This document shows positions 7,846-17,152 of a stretch of 32,803 nt of DNA, in pieces. Under the pieces are notes generated by a model that saw only the letters and a list, made by a program, of their open reading frames with translations, had not been told where the DNA came from and searched no databases. Source of the DNA: Lachnospiraceae bacterium (GTDB taxonomy: Bacteria; Bacillota; Clostridia; Lachnospirales; Lachnospiraceae); the NCBI GenBank assembly GCA_017436865.1, contig JAFSCH010000029.1, positions 1 through 32,803 on the forward strand, read 5' to 3'. Made by a program: the position numbers and the translations under genes. Within the stretch, counting starts at the first letter, position 1. Each line of letters begins with the position of its first letter.

Positions 7846-7855
7846 GAGGAAGAAA

Positions 7856-8512
7856 ATGGGACAGAAAGTTAATCCTCACGGAATAAGAGTCGGCGTTATT
7901 AAGGACTGGGATTCTAAATGGTACGCTGATGCTGAATTCTCTGATTATTTAGTAGAAGATTATAACATTAGAAAGTTTTTAAAGAAGAAGTTATACAGCG
8001 CAGGTGTTTCTAAGATTGAAATTGAAAGAGCATCTGACAGAGTAAAGGTTATCGTTTTCACAGCTAAGCCTGGTGTTGTTATCGGTAAGGGCGGTGCAGA
8101 AATCGAAGTTACTAAGAAAGAACTTCAGAAGTTAACAGGTAAGAATGTTCTTGTTGATATTAAGGAAATTAAGAGACCTGACAAGGATGCACAGTTAGTT
8201 GCTGAGAATATTGCATTGCAGCTTGAGAACCGTGTATCTTTCAGAAGAGCTATGAAGTCTTGCATGGGTAGAACAATGAAGTCCGGAGCTCTTGGTATCA
8301 AGGCTGCATGTTCAGGACGTCTTGGTGGAGCTGATATGGCTCGTACAGAGTTCTACAGCGAGGGTACAATTCCTCTTCAGACACTTAGAGCAGATATTGA
8401 TTATGGTTTCGCAGAAGCAGATACAACCTATGGAAAAGTTGGTGTAAAGGTATGGATCTACAAAGGCGAAGTACTTCCTACTAAAGGAAATAAGGAAGGG
8501 AGCGATAAATAA
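7856..8512 (+). CDS. rpsC: 30S ribosomal protein S3
   Basis: 218 residues. The KH domain carries GKGG in the loop [10 protein letters not shown] (around residues 75-84), and the C-terminal domain has the S3 signature around [15 protein letters not shown]3 sits at the mRNA entry site with S4 and S5 and contributes to helicase activity. AGGAGG precedes the ATG by 7 nt. Its TAA overlaps the rplP ATG by one base. Confidence 0.98.
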   Translation: MGQKVNPHGIRVGVIKDWDSKWYADAEFSDYLVEDYNIRKFLKKKLYSAGVSKIEIERASDRVKVIVFTAKPGVVIGKGGAEIEVTKKELQKLTGKNVLVDIKEIKRPDKDAQLVAENIALQLENRVSFRRAMKSCMGRTMKSGALGIKAACSGRLGGADMARTEFYSEGTIPLQTLRADIDYGFAEADTTYGKVGVKVWIYKGEVLPTKGNKEGSDK

Positions 8513-8949
8513 TGTTAATGCCAAAGAGAGTTAAACGTCGTAAACAGTTCCGTGGTACTATGACCGGAAAAGCTCAGAGAGGTAATACAATTACTTACGG
8601 TGAGTATGGTATCGTAGCAATGGAACCATGTTGGATTAGATCTAATCAGATTGAAGCTGCCCGTATCGCTATGACACGTCATATTAAGCGTGGTGGTAAG
8701 GTTTGGATTAAGATTTTCCCAGATAAGCCAGTTACAGCAAAGCCTGCTGAAACCCGTATGGGTTCCGGTAAAGGAACACTTGAATACTGGGTGGCAGTAG
8801 TTAAACCAGGTCGTGTAATGTTTGAAATCAGCGGTGTAGCTGAGGATGTAGCAAAAGAAGCTTTACGTCTTGCAACACACAAGCTTCCTTGTAAGTGTAA
8901 GATCGTTTCTAAAGCAGATTTGGAAGGCGGTGCAGTAAATGAAAACTAA
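8512..8949 (+). CDS. rplP: 50S ribosomal protein L16
   Basis: 145 residues starting [15 protein letters not shown], the canonical L16 N-terminus, so the first ATG is used even though a second lies two codons later. [14 protein letters not shown] marks the loop near the A-site tRNA. The gene is coupled at both ends: one base overlaps rpsC, and the last 11 bases overlap rpmC. Confidence 0.98.
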   Translation: MLMPKRVKRRKQFRGTMTGKAQRGNTITYGEYGIVAMEPCWIRSNQIEAARIAMTRHIKRGGKVWIKIFPDKPVTAKPAETRMGSGKGTLEYWVAVVKPGRVMFEISGVAEDVAKEALRLATHKLPCKCKIVSKADLEGGAVNEN

Positions 8950-9148
8950 TAAGTATGTAGAAGATTTAAGAGCAAAATCAGCTGCAGATTTATCACAGGA
9001 ATTAGTAGCTGCAAAGAAAGAACTTTTCAATTTGAGATTCCAGAATGCAACAAATCAGTTGGATAATACAGCAAGAATCAAAGAAGTAAGAAGAAATATT
9101 GCTAGAATTCAGACTGTTATGGCTGCTAATCTTAAGAATGTAGAGTAG
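8939..9148 (+). CDS. rpmC: 50S ribosomal protein L29
   Basis: 69 residues, two long helices as usual for L29, with the signature [19 protein letters not shown]29 contacts L23 at the tunnel exit. The start overlaps rplP by 11 nt; the upstream GGAAGGCGG inside rplP is an imperfect ribosome binding site, so coupling to rplP translation is likely. Confidence 0.96.
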   Translation: MKTNKYVEDLRAKSAADLSQELVAAKKELFNLRFQNATNQLDNTARIKEVRRNIARIQTVMAANLKNVE

Positions 9149-9161
9149 GAGGAAATTAGTC

Positions 9162-9416
9162 GTGGAAAGAAATTTAAGAAAAACACGTACAGGCAAGGTT
9201 GTTAGCAACAAAATGCAGAAAACTATCGTAGTTGCTGTTGAAGATCACGTTAAGCATCCTCTTTACAATAAAATCGTTAAGAGAACTTACAAATTAAAGG
9301 CACATGACGAGAACAATGAATGCAACATTGGCGATACAGTAAAAGTAATGGAAACAAGACCATTATCTAAAGATAAGAGATGGAGACTTGTTGAGATTAT
9401 CGAAAGAGTAAAATAG
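9162..9416 (+). CDS. rpsQ: 30S ribosomal protein S17
   Basis: 84 residues from a GTG start, with AGGAGG at 9147-9152 overlapping the end of rpmC. The OB-fold signature [17 protein letters not shown] and the [13 protein letters not shown] block identify S17, a primary binder of the 5' domain of 16S rRNA. A 62-nt gap with a small hairpin precedes rplN, the traditional S10/spc boundary. Confidence 0.97.
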   Translation: MERNLRKTRTGKVVSNKMQKTIVVAVEDHVKHPLYNKIVKRTYKLKAHDENNECNIGDTVKVMETRPLSKDKRWRLVEIIERVK

Positions 9417-9444
9417 ATTTTAAAAATTGCGCAAGTCGTAATTA

Positions 9445-9463
9445 AAATCACAAAATGTGATTT
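9445..9463 (+). promoter_or_regulatory. Small hairpin abutting the rplN ribosome binding site
   Basis: AAATCACA-AAA-TGTGATTT, a perfect 8-bp stem, sits directly before GGAAGGAG. It lies at the S10/spc boundary and has no T-run. Role unknown; it could be a processing or translation element. Confidence 0.4.
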
Positions 9464-9478
9464 GGAAGGAGAATTAGC

Positions 9479-9847
9479 ATGATACAACAGGAAAGCAGAC
9501 TTAAGGTCGCTGATAATACTGGTGCTAAAGAGTTACTTTGCATCAGAGTTATGGGCGGTTCTACAAGAAGATATGCAAGCATCGGCGATGTAATCGTAGC
9601 TAGCGTTAAAGATGCAACACCAGGCGGCGTTGTAAAAAAAGGCGATGTAGTGAAAGCTGTAGTTGTACGTTCTGTAAAGGGCGCTCGTCGTAAAGACGGT
9701 TCTTATATTAAATTTGATGAAAATGCTGCTGTTATTATTAAAGATGACAAGACTCCAAGAGGAACACGTATTTTTGGACCAGTAGCAAGAGAGCTTCGTG
9801 AGAAACAGTTTATGAAGATTGTTTCTTTGGCTCCAGAAGTATTATAA
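9479..9847 (+). CDS. rplN: 50S ribosomal protein L14
   Basis: 122 residues, exact family length, starting [19 protein letters not shown]14 forms intersubunit bridges and is the docking site for RsfS. Here it is the first spc-type gene, but no promoter is visible in the 62-nt gap, so it probably continues the S10 transcript. GGAAGGAG precedes the ATG. Confidence 0.98.
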   Translation: MIQQESRLKVADNTGAKELLCIRVMGGSTRRYASIGDVIVASVKDATPGGVVKKGDVVKAVVVRSVKGARRKDGSYIKFDENAAVIIKDDKTPRGTRIFGPVARELREKQFMKIVSLAPEVL

Positions 9848-9859
9848 GGAGGTGCTGGA

Positions 9860-10171
9860 ATGTCTACAATGAAGATTAAGAAGGGTGATACTGTTAAGGT
9901 TATCGCTGGTAAAGACAAAGATAAAGAAGGCAAGGTTTTATCTGTAGATTCTAAGAATTCTAAGGTTGTTGTAGAAGGTATTAACATGGTAACAAAGCAT
10001 GCTAAGCCATCTGCTGCAAACCAGAACGGTGGAATCATTCAGAAAGAAGCTCCTATGGATATTTCAAATGTTATGTATCTTCACAAAGGAAAAGCTACAA
10101 GAGTTGGCTTTAAGATGGATGGAGATAAGAAAGTTCGTTTCGCTAAGACAACTGGTGAAGTGATTGATTAA
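9860..10171 (+). CDS. rplX: 50S ribosomal protein L24
   Basis: 103 residues with an N-terminal KOW motif ([20 protein letters not shown]). L24 is an assembly initiator of the 50S subunit. The first ATG is used because AAGGAGG (9846-9852) is spaced 7 nt from it; a second ATG is three codons on. It is 12 nt after rplN. Confidence 0.97.
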   Translation: MSTMKIKKGDTVKVIAGKDKDKEGKVLSVDSKNSKVVVEGINMVTKHAKPSAANQNGGIIQKEAPMDISNVMYLHKGKATRVGFKMDGDKKVRFAKTTGEVID

Positions 10172-10195
10172 TTCTAAGGAAGGAGGTCTAGACTG

Positions 10196-10735
10196 GTGAG
10201 TAGACTTAAAGATATGTATAAAGACGAGATCGTAGCAAATATGATCAAAAAGTTTGAATATAAAAATGTCATGGAAGTACCAAAGCTCGATAAGATCGTT
10301 ATCAACATGGGCGTTGGTGAAGCTAAGGATAATGCAAAGTCCCTTGAATCTGCTGTAAAGGATCTTGAGACAATTGCAGGACAGAAGGTTGTTACTACAA
10401 AGGCTAAGAAGGCTGTCGCTAACTTCAAGATTCGTGAAGGTATGGCTATTGGATGTAAGGTTACTCTTCGTGGTGAGAAGATGTATGAGTTCCTTGATCG
10501 TCTTGTAAACCTTGCATTACCTCGTGTACGTGACTTTAGAGGTGTAAACCCTAATGCATTTGATGGTAGAGGTAACTATGCACTTGGTATTAAAGAGCAG
10601 ATTATCTTCCCTGAAATCGAATACGATAAGGTAGATAAGGTAAGAGGTATGGATATCATCTTCGTTACTACTGCTAAGACAGATGAAGAAGCACGTGAGC
10701 TGTTAACACAGTTCAACATGCCTTTCGCTAAATAA
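10196..10735 (+). CDS. rplE: 50S ribosomal protein L5
   Basis: 179 residues, full length, from a GTG start with GGAAGGAGG (10178-10186). Signatures are [14 protein letters not shown] and [18 protein letters not shown]5 binds 5S rRNA with L18, encoded downstream. In E. coli the S8 repressor site lies at the start of this gene; I did not see an obvious equivalent here, and strong hairpins occur instead before and after rpsH. Confidence 0.98.
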   Translation: MSRLKDMYKDEIVANMIKKFEYKNVMEVPKLDKIVINMGVGEAKDNAKSLESAVKDLETIAGQKVVTTKAKKAVANFKIREGMAIGCKVTLRGEKMYEFLDRLVNLALPRVRDFRGVNPNAFDGRGNYALGIKEQIIFPEIEYDKVDKVRGMDIIFVTTAKTDEEARELLTQFNMPFAK

Positions 10736-10753
10736 TTAAGGAGGTAAATTCTC

Positions 10754-10939
10754 ATGGCTAAAACATCTATGAAAATCAAGCAGAAGCGTAATCCTAAGTT
10801 TTCTACACAGGAATACTCACGCTGCAAAATTTGTGGCCGTCCACATGCTTACTTAAGAAAATATGGAATCTGCAGAATCTGCTTCCGTGAGTTAGCATAC
10901 AAAGGTCAGATCCCTGGCGTTAAGAAAGCTAGTTGGTAA
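10754..10939 (+). CDS. rpsZ: 30S ribosomal protein S14, zinc-binding type Z
   Basis: 61 residues, the short S14 form. Zinc ligands are in [10 protein letters not shown] and CRICFR (two CxxC pairs). Gram-positive genomes often carry a second zinc-free S14 used under zinc limitation; none is in this window. AAGGAGG lies upstream. A 93-nt gap with two hairpins follows before rpsH. Confidence 0.98.
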   Translation: MAKTSMKIKQKRNPKFSTQEYSRCKICGRPHAYLRKYGICRICFRELAYKGQIPGVKKASW

Positions 10940-10947
10940 ATATAACG

Positions 10948-11000
10948 TATCGGCTTATTATAAGCCGATAGGTTAGCAATAAATGCGTAGTATTCACGCA
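10948..11000 (+). promoter_or_regulatory. Two hairpins between rpsZ and rpsH
   Basis: TATCGGCTTA-TTA-TAAGCCGATA (10948-10970) is a perfect 10-bp stem; TGCGT (10984-10988) pairs with ACGCA (10996-11000). Neither has a T-run, so they are not terminators. Possible translational control or processing site for rpsH. Confidence 0.5.
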
Positions 11001-11032
11001 ATGTATAGGAAATCCAGAAGGAGGAAACTTAA

Positions 11033-11434
11033 ATGACAATGAGCGATCCGATTGCAGATATGCTTACAAGAATTCGTAATGCAAATACTGCAAAACACGA
11101 TACAGTAGATGTTCCTGCATCTAAAATGAAGTTAGCTATTGCCCAGATTCTTTTAGATGAAGGTTATATTAAGAAATTTGAAGTAATCGAAGATGGTGTT
11201 TTCAAGACAATCCATATTACTTTAAAGTACGGCGCAGATAAGAACGATAAGATCATCACAGGTTTAAAGAGAATTTCTAAACCAGGTCTTCGTATCTATG
11301 CTGGTAAGGATGAATTACCTAAGGTTCTTGGCGGACTTGGTATTGCTATCATTTCCACAAACCAGGGTGTTATCACAGATAAAGAAGCAAGAAGACTTCA
11401 GGTTGGCGGCGAAGTATTAGCATTTGTGTGGTAA
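11033..11434 (+). CDS. rpsH: 30S ribosomal protein S8
   Basis: 133 residues, full length, with [14 protein letters not shown] at the N-terminus and the C-terminal [10 protein letters not shown]8 binds helix 21 of 16S rRNA and in E. coli represses the spc operon. GAAGGAGG (11017-11024) fits the first ATG (11033). It is flanked on both sides by folded intergenic RNA, which fits an autoregulatory role but does not prove it. Confidence 0.98.
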   Translation: MTMSDPIADMLTRIRNANTAKHDTVDVPASKMKLAIAQILLDEGYIKKFEVIEDGVFKTIHITLKYGADKNDKIITGLKRISKPGLRIYAGKDELPKVLGGLGIAIISTNQGVITDKEARRLQVGGEVLAFVW

Positions 11435-11445
11435 TAAGCCCACAT

Positions 11446-11504
11446 AGCGAGAAAACAAAAAGCAACATTGTTGCGACAGATGCGTAGCATCTGGTTTTCG
11501 AGCT
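11446..11504 (+). ncRNA. Three-way-junction RNA fold between rpsH and rplF
   Basis: P1: AGC-GA-GAAAAC (11446-11456) with GTTTTC-GA-GCT (11494-11504), containing a GA/GA mismatch pair of the tandem sheared type. P2: GCAAC-ATT-GTTGC (11462-11474). P3: CAGATGC-GTA-GCATCTG (11477-11493), which abuts P1 without a linker. No T-run follows. Pairing is read directly; function is unknown. Confidence 0.6.
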
Positions 11505-11544
11505 GTCACTGTAGTAAATAATTAAATTAATAGGAGGTACGGGC

Positions 11545-12087
11545 ATGTCACGTATAGGAAGAATGCCAATCGCGGTTCCTGCAGGCGTAACTGTAGAAAT
11601 TGCAGAAAATAACAAAGTGACTGTAAAAGGTCCTAAGGGAACACTTGAAAGAGTGTTACCAGCTGAAATGGAAATTAAGCTTGAAGATTCCCAGGTAGTA
11701 GTAACAAGACCAAACGACTTAAAGAAAATGAAGTCCTTACATGGTCTTACAAGAACACTGATTAATAACATGGTTGTTGGTGTAACAGCTGGTTACGAGA
11801 AGAAGCTTGAAGTAAACGGTGTTGGTTACAGAGCAGCTAAGTCTGGAAATAAATTAACATTATCTTTAGGATATTCTCATCCAGTAGAGATGATTGATCC
11901 TGAAGGTGTTGAAACAGTACTCGAAGGACAGAATATTATCATCGTTAAGGGTATTGATAAAGAAAAAGTTGGCCAATTCGCAGCTGAAATCAGAGATAAG
12001 AGAAGACCTGAACCATACAAGGGCAAGGGTATTAAGTATGCTGATGAGACAATCAGACGTAAAGTTGGTAAGACTGGTAAGAAGTAA
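11545..12087 (+). CDS. rplF: 50S ribosomal protein L6
   Basis: 180 residues, starting [15 protein letters not shown], with the C-terminal signature [14 protein letters not shown]6 lies near the factor-binding stalk base. AGGAGGT precedes the ATG. It is separated from rpsH by 110 nt, the largest gap inside the spc segment, almost filled by the three-way junction at 11446-11504. Confidence 0.98.
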   Translation: MSRIGRMPIAVPAGVTVEIAENNKVTVKGPKGTLERVLPAEMEIKLEDSQVVVTRPNDLKKMKSLHGLTRTLINNMVVGVTAGYEKKLEVNGVGYRAAKSGNKLTLSLGYSHPVEMIDPEGVETVLEGQNIIIVKGIDKEKVGQFAAEIRDKRRPEPYKGKGIKYADETIRRKVGKTGKK

Positions 12088-12105
12088 ATAAGGAGGGCGT
12101 AGAAA

Positions 12106-12474
12106 ATGGTTAGTAAGAAATCAAAAGCAGCATTGCGTGAAAAGAAACACATGAGATTGCGTAACCGTCTTAGCGGTACCGCTGAAAGACCACGTTTAGC
12201 AGTCTTCAGAAGCAATAATCATATGTATGCTCAAATTATTGACGATACAGTTGGAAATACTTTAGTATCTGCTTCAACTCTTGAGAAAGAGATTAAAGCT
12301 GAACTTGAGAAGACCAATGACGTTGATGCAGCAGCATACGTTGGTAAAATCGTTGCTAAGAGAGCAATCGAAAAAGGTATCACAGAGGTAGTCTTTGATA
12401 GAGGCGGCTTTTTATACCATGGAAAAATTGAAGCATTAGCTGAGGCAGCAAGAGAAGCTGGCTTAGTATTCTAG
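12106..12474 (+). CDS. rplR: 50S ribosomal protein L18
   Basis: 122 residues, typical. The basic N-terminus leads into [20 protein letters not shown], the 5S rRNA-binding region, and the C-terminus carries [27 protein letters not shown] lies upstream. It is 18 nt after rplF and 16 nt before rpsE. Confidence 0.98.
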   Translation: MVSKKSKAALREKKHMRLRNRLSGTAERPRLAVFRSNNHMYAQIIDDTVGNTLVSASTLEKEIKAELEKTNDVDAAAYVGKIVAKRAIEKGITEVVFDRGGFLYHGKIEALAEAAREAGLVF

Positions 12475-12490
12475 GAAGGGAGAAAATTGC

Positions 12491-13000
12491 ATGAAACGTA
12501 CAATCATTGATGCTAGTCAGTTAGAATTGACAGATAAGGTTGTTACCATCAAACGAGTAACAAAGGTTGTTAAGGGCGGAAATAACATGCGTTTTACAGC
12601 TTTAGTTGTAGTTGGTGATGGCAATGGTCATGTTGGTGCCGGTTTAGGAAAGGCAAAGGAAATCCCTGAAGCTATCCGTAAGGGAAAAGAAGACGCTATG
12701 AAGAATCTTATCACTGTTGCTATGGATGAGAATGCTTCCGTAACACATGATTTCATCGGCAAGTATGGTTCCGCTTCTGTACTTCTTAAGAAGGCTCCAG
12801 AAGGTACCGGTATCATCGCTGGTGGTCCTGCTCGTATCGTTTGTGAGCTTGCAGGTATCAGAAATATTCGTACAAAGTCTTTAGGCTCCAATAATAAACA
12901 GAACGTTGTACTTTCCACAATTGCAGGTTTAGCTTCATTAAAGACTCCTGAAGAAGTAGCTGCAAAGCGTGGTAAATCTATCGACGAGATTATGGCTTAA
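12491..13000 (+). CDS. rpsE: 30S ribosomal protein S5
   Basis: 169 residues. The double-stranded-RNA-binding-like N-terminal domain has the conserved RVTKVVKGG loop, where spectinomycin-resistance changes arise in other bacteria, followed by [22 protein letters not shown] (12476-12482) supports the ATG. Its TAA overlaps the rpmD ribosome binding site. Confidence 0.98.
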   Translation: MKRTIIDASQLELTDKVVTIKRVTKVVKGGNNMRFTALVVVGDGNGHVGAGLGKAKEIPEAIRKGKEDAMKNLITVAMDENASVTHDFIGKYGSASVLLKKAPEGTGIIAGGPARIVCELAGIRNIRTKSLGSNNKQNVVLSTIAGLASLKTPEEVAAKRGKSIDEIMA

Positions 13001-13014
13001 GGAGGTAGATGAAT

Positions 13015-13197
13015 ATGGCAAAGACATTAAAAGTTACTTTAGTTAAATCAACAATTGGTGCTGTTCCAAAGAATAAAGCAACTGTTGAAGCTATGGGATT
13101 AACAAAGCTTAACAAGACAGTTGAACTTCCTGATAACGATGCAACAAGAGGTATGATTCGTAAAGTAAGTCATTTAGTAAAAGTTGAAGAAGCATAA
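13015..13197 (+). CDS. rpmD: 50S ribosomal protein L30
   Basis: 60 residues with the L30 signature LVKSTIGAVPKNKATVEAMG. The ATG at 13015 is 9 nt from AAGGAGG (12999-13005); an in-frame ATG at 13009 is only 3 nt from it and is rejected. Confidence 0.97.
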   Translation: MAKTLKVTLVKSTIGAVPKNKATVEAMGLTKLNKTVELPDNDATRGMIRKVSHLVKVEEA

Positions 13198-13212
13198 TAA
13201 GGAGGTGTCAGA

Positions 13213-13653
13213 ATGGAATTATCTAATTTAAGACCTGCTGAGGGCTCTAAACATAGTGATAATTTTAGAAGAGGCCGTGGACACGGTTCAGGAAACGGCA
13301 AGACAGCTGGTAAGGGTCATAAGGGTCAGAAGGCTCGTTCAGGAGCTCCAAGACCAGGCTTTGAAGGTGGTCAGATGCCTTTATACAGACGTATTCCTAA
13401 GAGAGGTTTCACAAATAGAAACACAAAGGAAATCGTTGGAATTAATCTTGAGGCATTAGAAGTATTCCAAAACGGTGCTACTGTATCCGTAGAGACTTTA
13501 ATTGAACAGGGAATTGTTAAGAACCCTAGAGACGGCGTAAAGATTCTTGGTAGAGGAGAATTAACAAAGAAGCTCAACGTTCAGGCAAATGCATTCAGTG
13601 CATCTGCAAAGGAAAAGATTGAGGCTCTTGGCGGAACAGCAGAGGTGATCTAA
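13213..13653 (+). CDS. rplO: 50S ribosomal protein L15
   Basis: 146 residues. The basic, Gly-rich N-terminus ([20 protein letters not shown]) threads into 23S rRNA; the globular C-terminal domain ends [16 protein letters not shown] precedes the ATG. The TAA overlaps the secY ATG by one base. Confidence 0.98.
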   Translation: MELSNLRPAEGSKHSDNFRRGRGHGSGNGKTAGKGHKGQKARSGAPRPGFEGGQMPLYRRIPKRGFTNRNTKEIVGINLEALEVFQNGATVSVETLIEQGIVKNPRDGVKILGRGELTKKLNVQANAFSASAKEKIEALGGTAEVI

Positions 13654-14966
13654 TGTTTACTACACTAAAGAACGCGTTTAAGATTAAAGAAATCAGAATG
13701 AAGTTACTGTTTACATTCCTGATGCTGTTCGTGATTCGATTCGGTTCTCAGCTCCCGGTACCGGGAGTGAGAACTGAAGAGTTTTCAGCTTGGTTTCAGG
13801 CTCGTACAGGTGGAGCATTTGGATTTTTTGATGCTTTTACGGGTGGTTCATTTGAAAGAATGTCCATTTTTGCATTAAATATCACACCATACATTACATC
13901 ATCCATTATTATGCAGCTCTTGACAATTGCTATTCCTAAGCTGGAAGAGATGCAGAAGGAAGGTGAAGATGGCAGAAAGAAAATTGCTTCCATCACACGT
14001 TATGTAACAGTTGCTCTTGCTTTAATTGAAAGTACTGCAATGGCAATTGGCTTTGGTAATCAGGGACTTTTAAGAGAATATAATGCTCTGAATGTTATAA
14101 CAGTAGTTGCTGCATTAACAGCAGGTAGTGCGTTCCTTATGTGGATTGGTGAAAGAATTACGGATAAGGGTGTTGGAAACGGTATTTCTGTTGTACTCGT
14201 TATCAACATCATTTCCCGTATTCCAGATGATTTTAGCAGTTTGTATGAACAGTTTGTTGCTGGAAAGAGTATTCCATTAGCTGTTGTTTCTGCACTTGTT
14301 ATTATCGCTATTATTCTGGCAATGATCATCATCGTTGTTGTATTAAACGGCGGTGTGCGTAAGATTCCGGTTCAGTATGCCAAAAAGATCCAGGGGAACA
14401 AGATGGTAGGAGGTCAGTCAACATTCCTTCCATTAAAGGTTAATACAGCAGGTGTTATTCCAATCATCTTTGCATCATCATTGATGCAGTTCCCGATCGT
14501 TATTTCTACATTGGTAGGATATCAGGGTACTGGTGTTTGGAGACAGATTTTAAATGGATTAAATCAGGAAAACTGGTGCAAGCCTGATCAGTTAATTTAC
14601 TCAATTGGCTTGTTGGTATACATCGTATTAACCATATTCTTTGCATATTTCTATACATCATTGACATTCAATCCGTTAGAAATTGCAAATAATATGAAGA
14701 AGCAGGGTGGTTTTATTCCAGGTATTCGTCCAGGAAAGCCAACCAGCGATTATCTGGCAAAGGTATTGAATTCCATTATCTTTATCGGAGCAGTCGGATT
14801 AATCATAATTGCTGTTATACCATTTTTCTTTAATGGTGTATTCGGTGCTTCTGTTTCATTCGGCGGAACGAGTTTAATCATTATTGTCAGCGTAGTATTG
14901 GAGACAATGAAACAGATTGAATCTCAAATGTTAGTACGTAATTATAAAGGCTTTTTGAATGATTAA
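13653..14966 (+). CDS. secY: Protein translocase subunit SecY
   Basis: 437 residues with ten expected membrane helices. The first follows a short cytosolic head, and the plug region lies just after residue 45. The conserved cytosolic loops include KIPVQYAKK and PGIRPGKPTSDYL, which contact SecA and the ribosome. SecY is the channel of the Sec pathway. The start is coupled to rplO by a TAATG overlap. It ends the first transcription unit: a long stem and T-run follow, and its own stop codon lies inside that stem. Confidence 0.98.
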   Translation: MFTTLKNAFKIKEIRMKLLFTFLMLFVIRFGSQLPVPGVRTEEFSAWFQARTGGAFGFFDAFTGGSFERMSIFALNITPYITSSIIMQLLTIAIPKLEEMQKEGEDGRKKIASITRYVTVALALIESTAMAIGFGNQGLLREYNALNVITVVAALTAGSAFLMWIGERITDKGVGNGISVVLVINIISRIPDDFSSLYEQFVAGKSIPLAVVSALVIIAIILAMIIIVVVLNGGVRKIPVQYAKKIQGNKMVGGQSTFLPLKVNTAGVIPIIFASSLMQFPIVISTLVGYQGTGVWRQILNGLNQENWCKPDQLIYSIGLLVYIVLTIFFAYFYTSLTFNPLEIANNMKKQGGFIPGIRPGKPTSDYLAKVLNSIIFIGAVGLIIIAVIPFFFNGVFGASVSFGGTSLIIIVSVVLETMKQIESQMLVRNYKGFLND

Positions 14967-15034
14967 TCATATGCATGGTATGGGAAGCAAAGCTTATGCT
15001 TTGCTTCTAACCATGGATAGATTAACCTTTTTTT
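14963..15034 (+). terminator. Long imperfect terminator hairpin after secY
   Basis: TTAATC (14963-14968, including the secY stop), CATGGT (14974-14979) and GAAGCAAAGC (14984-14993) pair through a TTAT loop with GCTTTGCTTC (14998-15007), ACCATG (15010-15015) and GATTAA (15020-15025), then CC and seven T. The asymmetric internal loops suggest partial rather than complete termination. Confidence 0.65.
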
Positions 15035-15080
15035 GTTTTAAAACAGATAAAATTATTGTATGATGATAATAGTATGTGTT

Positions 15081-15110
15081 TTGAAGTAAAGAAAGTGGTA
15101 ACCATATAGT
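15081..15110 (+). promoter_or_regulatory. Possible promoter before adk
   Basis: TTGAAG (15081-15086), 18 nt, TATAGT (15105-15110). A competing -10-like TATGAT is at 15059-15064 without a good -35. If the secY terminator is efficient, adk needs a promoter in this gap. Confidence 0.35.
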
Positions 15111-15146
15111 TAAAAAACATATAAATATTTACTAGGAGGATGAGTT

Positions 15147-15791
15147 ATGAAAATTATTATGTTAGGTGCTCCAGGAGCGGGAAAAGGTACACAGGCAAAG
15201 ATGATTGCAGAGAAATTTGAGATTCCTCATATTTCTACAGGAGATATTTTCCGTGCAAATATTAAAAATGGTACAGAGCTCGGAATGGAAGCTAAGAAGT
15301 ATATGGATCAGGGATTATTAGTTCCAGATGAGCTTACTGTAAAGATTTTACTTGACAGAGTAGCACAGGATGATTGTGCAAAGGGATATGTACTTGATGG
15401 ATTTCCAAGAACAATTCCGCAGGCAGAAGTTCTTGATAAGGCATTAACAGAACTTGGCGATAAGATTGACTATGCAATTAATGTAGATGTTCCAGATGAG
15501 AATATTATTAATAGAATGTCAGGAAGACGTGCATGTGTTACATGTGGTGCTACCTATCATTTAGTACATATTCCACCAAAGACAGAAGGTATCTGTGATA
15601 CTTGTAATTCAGAGCTTATCTTAAGAGATGATGATAAACCAGAGACAGTAAAGAATAGATTAGATATTTATCATAAGCAGACACAGCCTTTGATTGATTT
15701 CTACACAGAGAAGGGTGTTCTTGAATCTGTGGATGGTACTGTAGACATGAAGGATGTATTTGCAGCAATCGTTACTGTTTTAGAGAAATAA
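15147..15791 (+). CDS. adk: Adenylate kinase
   Basis: 214 residues, long (bacterial) form. The P-loop GAPGAGKGT is at 7-15, and DGFPRT (84-89) is the family signature. The lid carries Cys130-x2-Cys133 and Cys150-x2-Cys153, the structural zinc site typical of Gram-positive enzymes. It makes 2 ADP from ATP plus AMP in the cytosol. AGGAGG supports the ATG. It lies between secY and map, the usual Firmicute position. Confidence 0.98.
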   Translation: MKIIMLGAPGAGKGTQAKMIAEKFEIPHISTGDIFRANIKNGTELGMEAKKYMDQGLLVPDELTVKILLDRVAQDDCAKGYVLDGFPRTIPQAEVLDKALTELGDKIDYAINVDVPDENIINRMSGRRACVTCGATYHLVHIPPKTEGICDTCNSELILRDDDKPETVKNRLDIYHKQTQPLIDFYTEKGVLESVDGTVDMKDVFAAIVTVLEK

Positions 15792-15810
15792 ATATAATGT
15801 GGAGGTAATA

Positions 15811-16563
15811 ATGGCTGTTACAATTAAATCAGAGCGAGAAATCGATTTGATGCGTAAGTCATGTCAGATATTGGCAAAGGTTCATCACGAGCTTGGTCAA
15901 GCAATAGAACCAGGAATGTCTACTTTGGAGATTGACAGATTAGGCGAAAAGCTTATACGTGGATATGGGTGTATTCCTAATTTTCTGCATTATAATGGTT
16001 ATCCTGCGTCTGTTTGTGTTTCTGTAAATGATGAAGTTGTACATGGGATTCCAAGATCCGATAGGATTCTTCAAGAAGGTGATATAGTTAGTCTAGATGC
16101 TGGATTGATTTACAAAGGATATCATTCTGATGCAGCAAGAACCTATGGTGTAGGTAAAATTAGTCAGGAGGCACAACAGCTGATTGACGAGACAAGAAAT
16201 AGCTTTTTTGAGGGAATAAAGAAGGCAAAAGCTGGAAATCATTTACATGATATATCAAATGCGATCGATGCCTACATCTCAAAGTATGGCTATGGTATTG
16301 TGCGTGATTTGGTAGGACACGGAATAGGCACTTCTCTTCATGAAGATCCACAGATTCCTAATTTTGCGCAACGCAGAAAAGGAGTAAAGCTTCAGCCTGG
16401 AATGACATTGGCGATAGAGCCAATGATAAATATGGGCAGATGTGATGTGGAGTGGCTTGATGATGACTGGACAGTTGTAACAGAAGACGGTTCCTTATCA
16501 GCGCATTATGAGAATACCATACTGATTACAGATGGTGAGCCGGAAATACTGACATTGTTATAG
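15811..16563 (+). CDS. map: Methionine aminopeptidase, type I
   Basis: 250 residues. The dinuclear metal ligands are all visible: Asp96 (LDAG), Asp107 (HSDAAR), His170 (GHGIG), Glu203 (IEPM), Glu234 (YENT), with substrate His79 (VVHGIP). It removes the initiator Met from new proteins. The ATG at 15811 has GGAGGT at 15801-15806; an in-frame GTG at 15799 would overlap that site and is rejected. There is no N-terminal zinc extension. Confidence 0.97.
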   Translation: MAVTIKSEREIDLMRKSCQILAKVHHELGQAIEPGMSTLEIDRLGEKLIRGYGCIPNFLHYNGYPASVCVSVNDEVVHGIPRSDRILQEGDIVSLDAGLIYKGYHSDAARTYGVGKISQEAQQLIDETRNSFFEGIKKAKAGNHLHDISNAIDAYISKYGYGIVRDLVGHGIGTSLHEDPQIPNFAQRRKGVKLQPGMTLAIEPMINMGRCDVEWLDDDWTVVTEDGSLSAHYENTILITDGEPEILTLL

Positions 16564-16592
16564 AGAACGATGTGAAAGGACTGGTTTTTAAT

Positions 16593-16874
16593 ATGACAGG
16601 TTTATTAGCATATTCTCTTGCAGGTCATGATAAAGGAAAAATTTACTTTATTGTAAAAGAAGAAAGAGATTACTTTTGGTTGGTTGATGGAGAAGTAAGA
16701 CCGCTCGAGAATCCGAAGAAAAAGAATAAAAAGCATGTACAGATTATAAAAAGAAATATATCCGTTAGGCTTAAAGAAGACACAGTAGAAAGTGATATAG
16801 GGCTGAAATCTGTAACGAATGAAAGCATTAAGAGAACTATTAAATTATATTGCAAAGACATTCAGGAGGTATAA
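16593..16874 (+). CDS. KOW-domain RNA-binding protein (L14e-like)
   Basis: 93 residues. The N-terminal KOW-type segment [17 protein letters not shown] is followed by a basic linker ([11 protein letters not shown]). Proteins of this type are found between map and infA in many clostridia and resemble the KOW domain of eukaryotic/archaeal L14e; a ribosome- or RNA-associated role is inferred. The start is uncertain: the ATG at 16593 is 12 nt from AAAGGA (16575-16580), while a GTG at 16572 would begin before that site and adds seven residues. The stop lies 2 nt before infA, with the infA ribosome binding site inside this gene. Confidence 0.8.
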   Translation: MTGLLAYSLAGHDKGKIYFIVKEERDYFWLVDGEVRPLENPKKKNKKHVQIIKRNISVRLKEDTVESDIGLKSVTNESIKRTIKLYCKDIQEV

Positions 16875-16876
16875 TA

Positions 16877-17095
16877 ATGTCAAAATCTGATGTAATTGAA
16901 ATCGAAGGAACTGTTGTAGAAAAGCTTCCAAATACTATGTTTCAGGTAGAACTTGAAAATGGTCATAAGGTACTCGCCCATATCAGTGGAAAGTTAAGAC
17001 AGAATTTTATTCGTATCTTACCGGGCGACAAAGTAACATTAGAATTATCCCCATATGATTTATCTAAGGGAAGAATCATATGGAGAGATAAATAA
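16877..17095 (+). CDS. infA: Translation initiation factor IF-1
   Basis: 72 residues, exact family length, a single S1-type OB fold ([20 protein letters not shown]; ends GRIIWRDK). IF-1 occupies the A site during initiation. The ATG at 16877 has AGGAGGT just upstream inside the KOW gene, so coupling is likely; upstream in-frame codons are not the start. Confidence 0.98.
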   Translation: MSKSDVIEIEGTVVEKLPNTMFQVELENGHKVLAHISGKLRQNFIRILPGDKVTLELSPYDLSKGRIIWRDK

Positions 17096-17152
17096 GTATT
17101 GTTGCTGGAGCAAGGCGACAGTGATGATAAATAAAATATTTACGTTTAGGGC

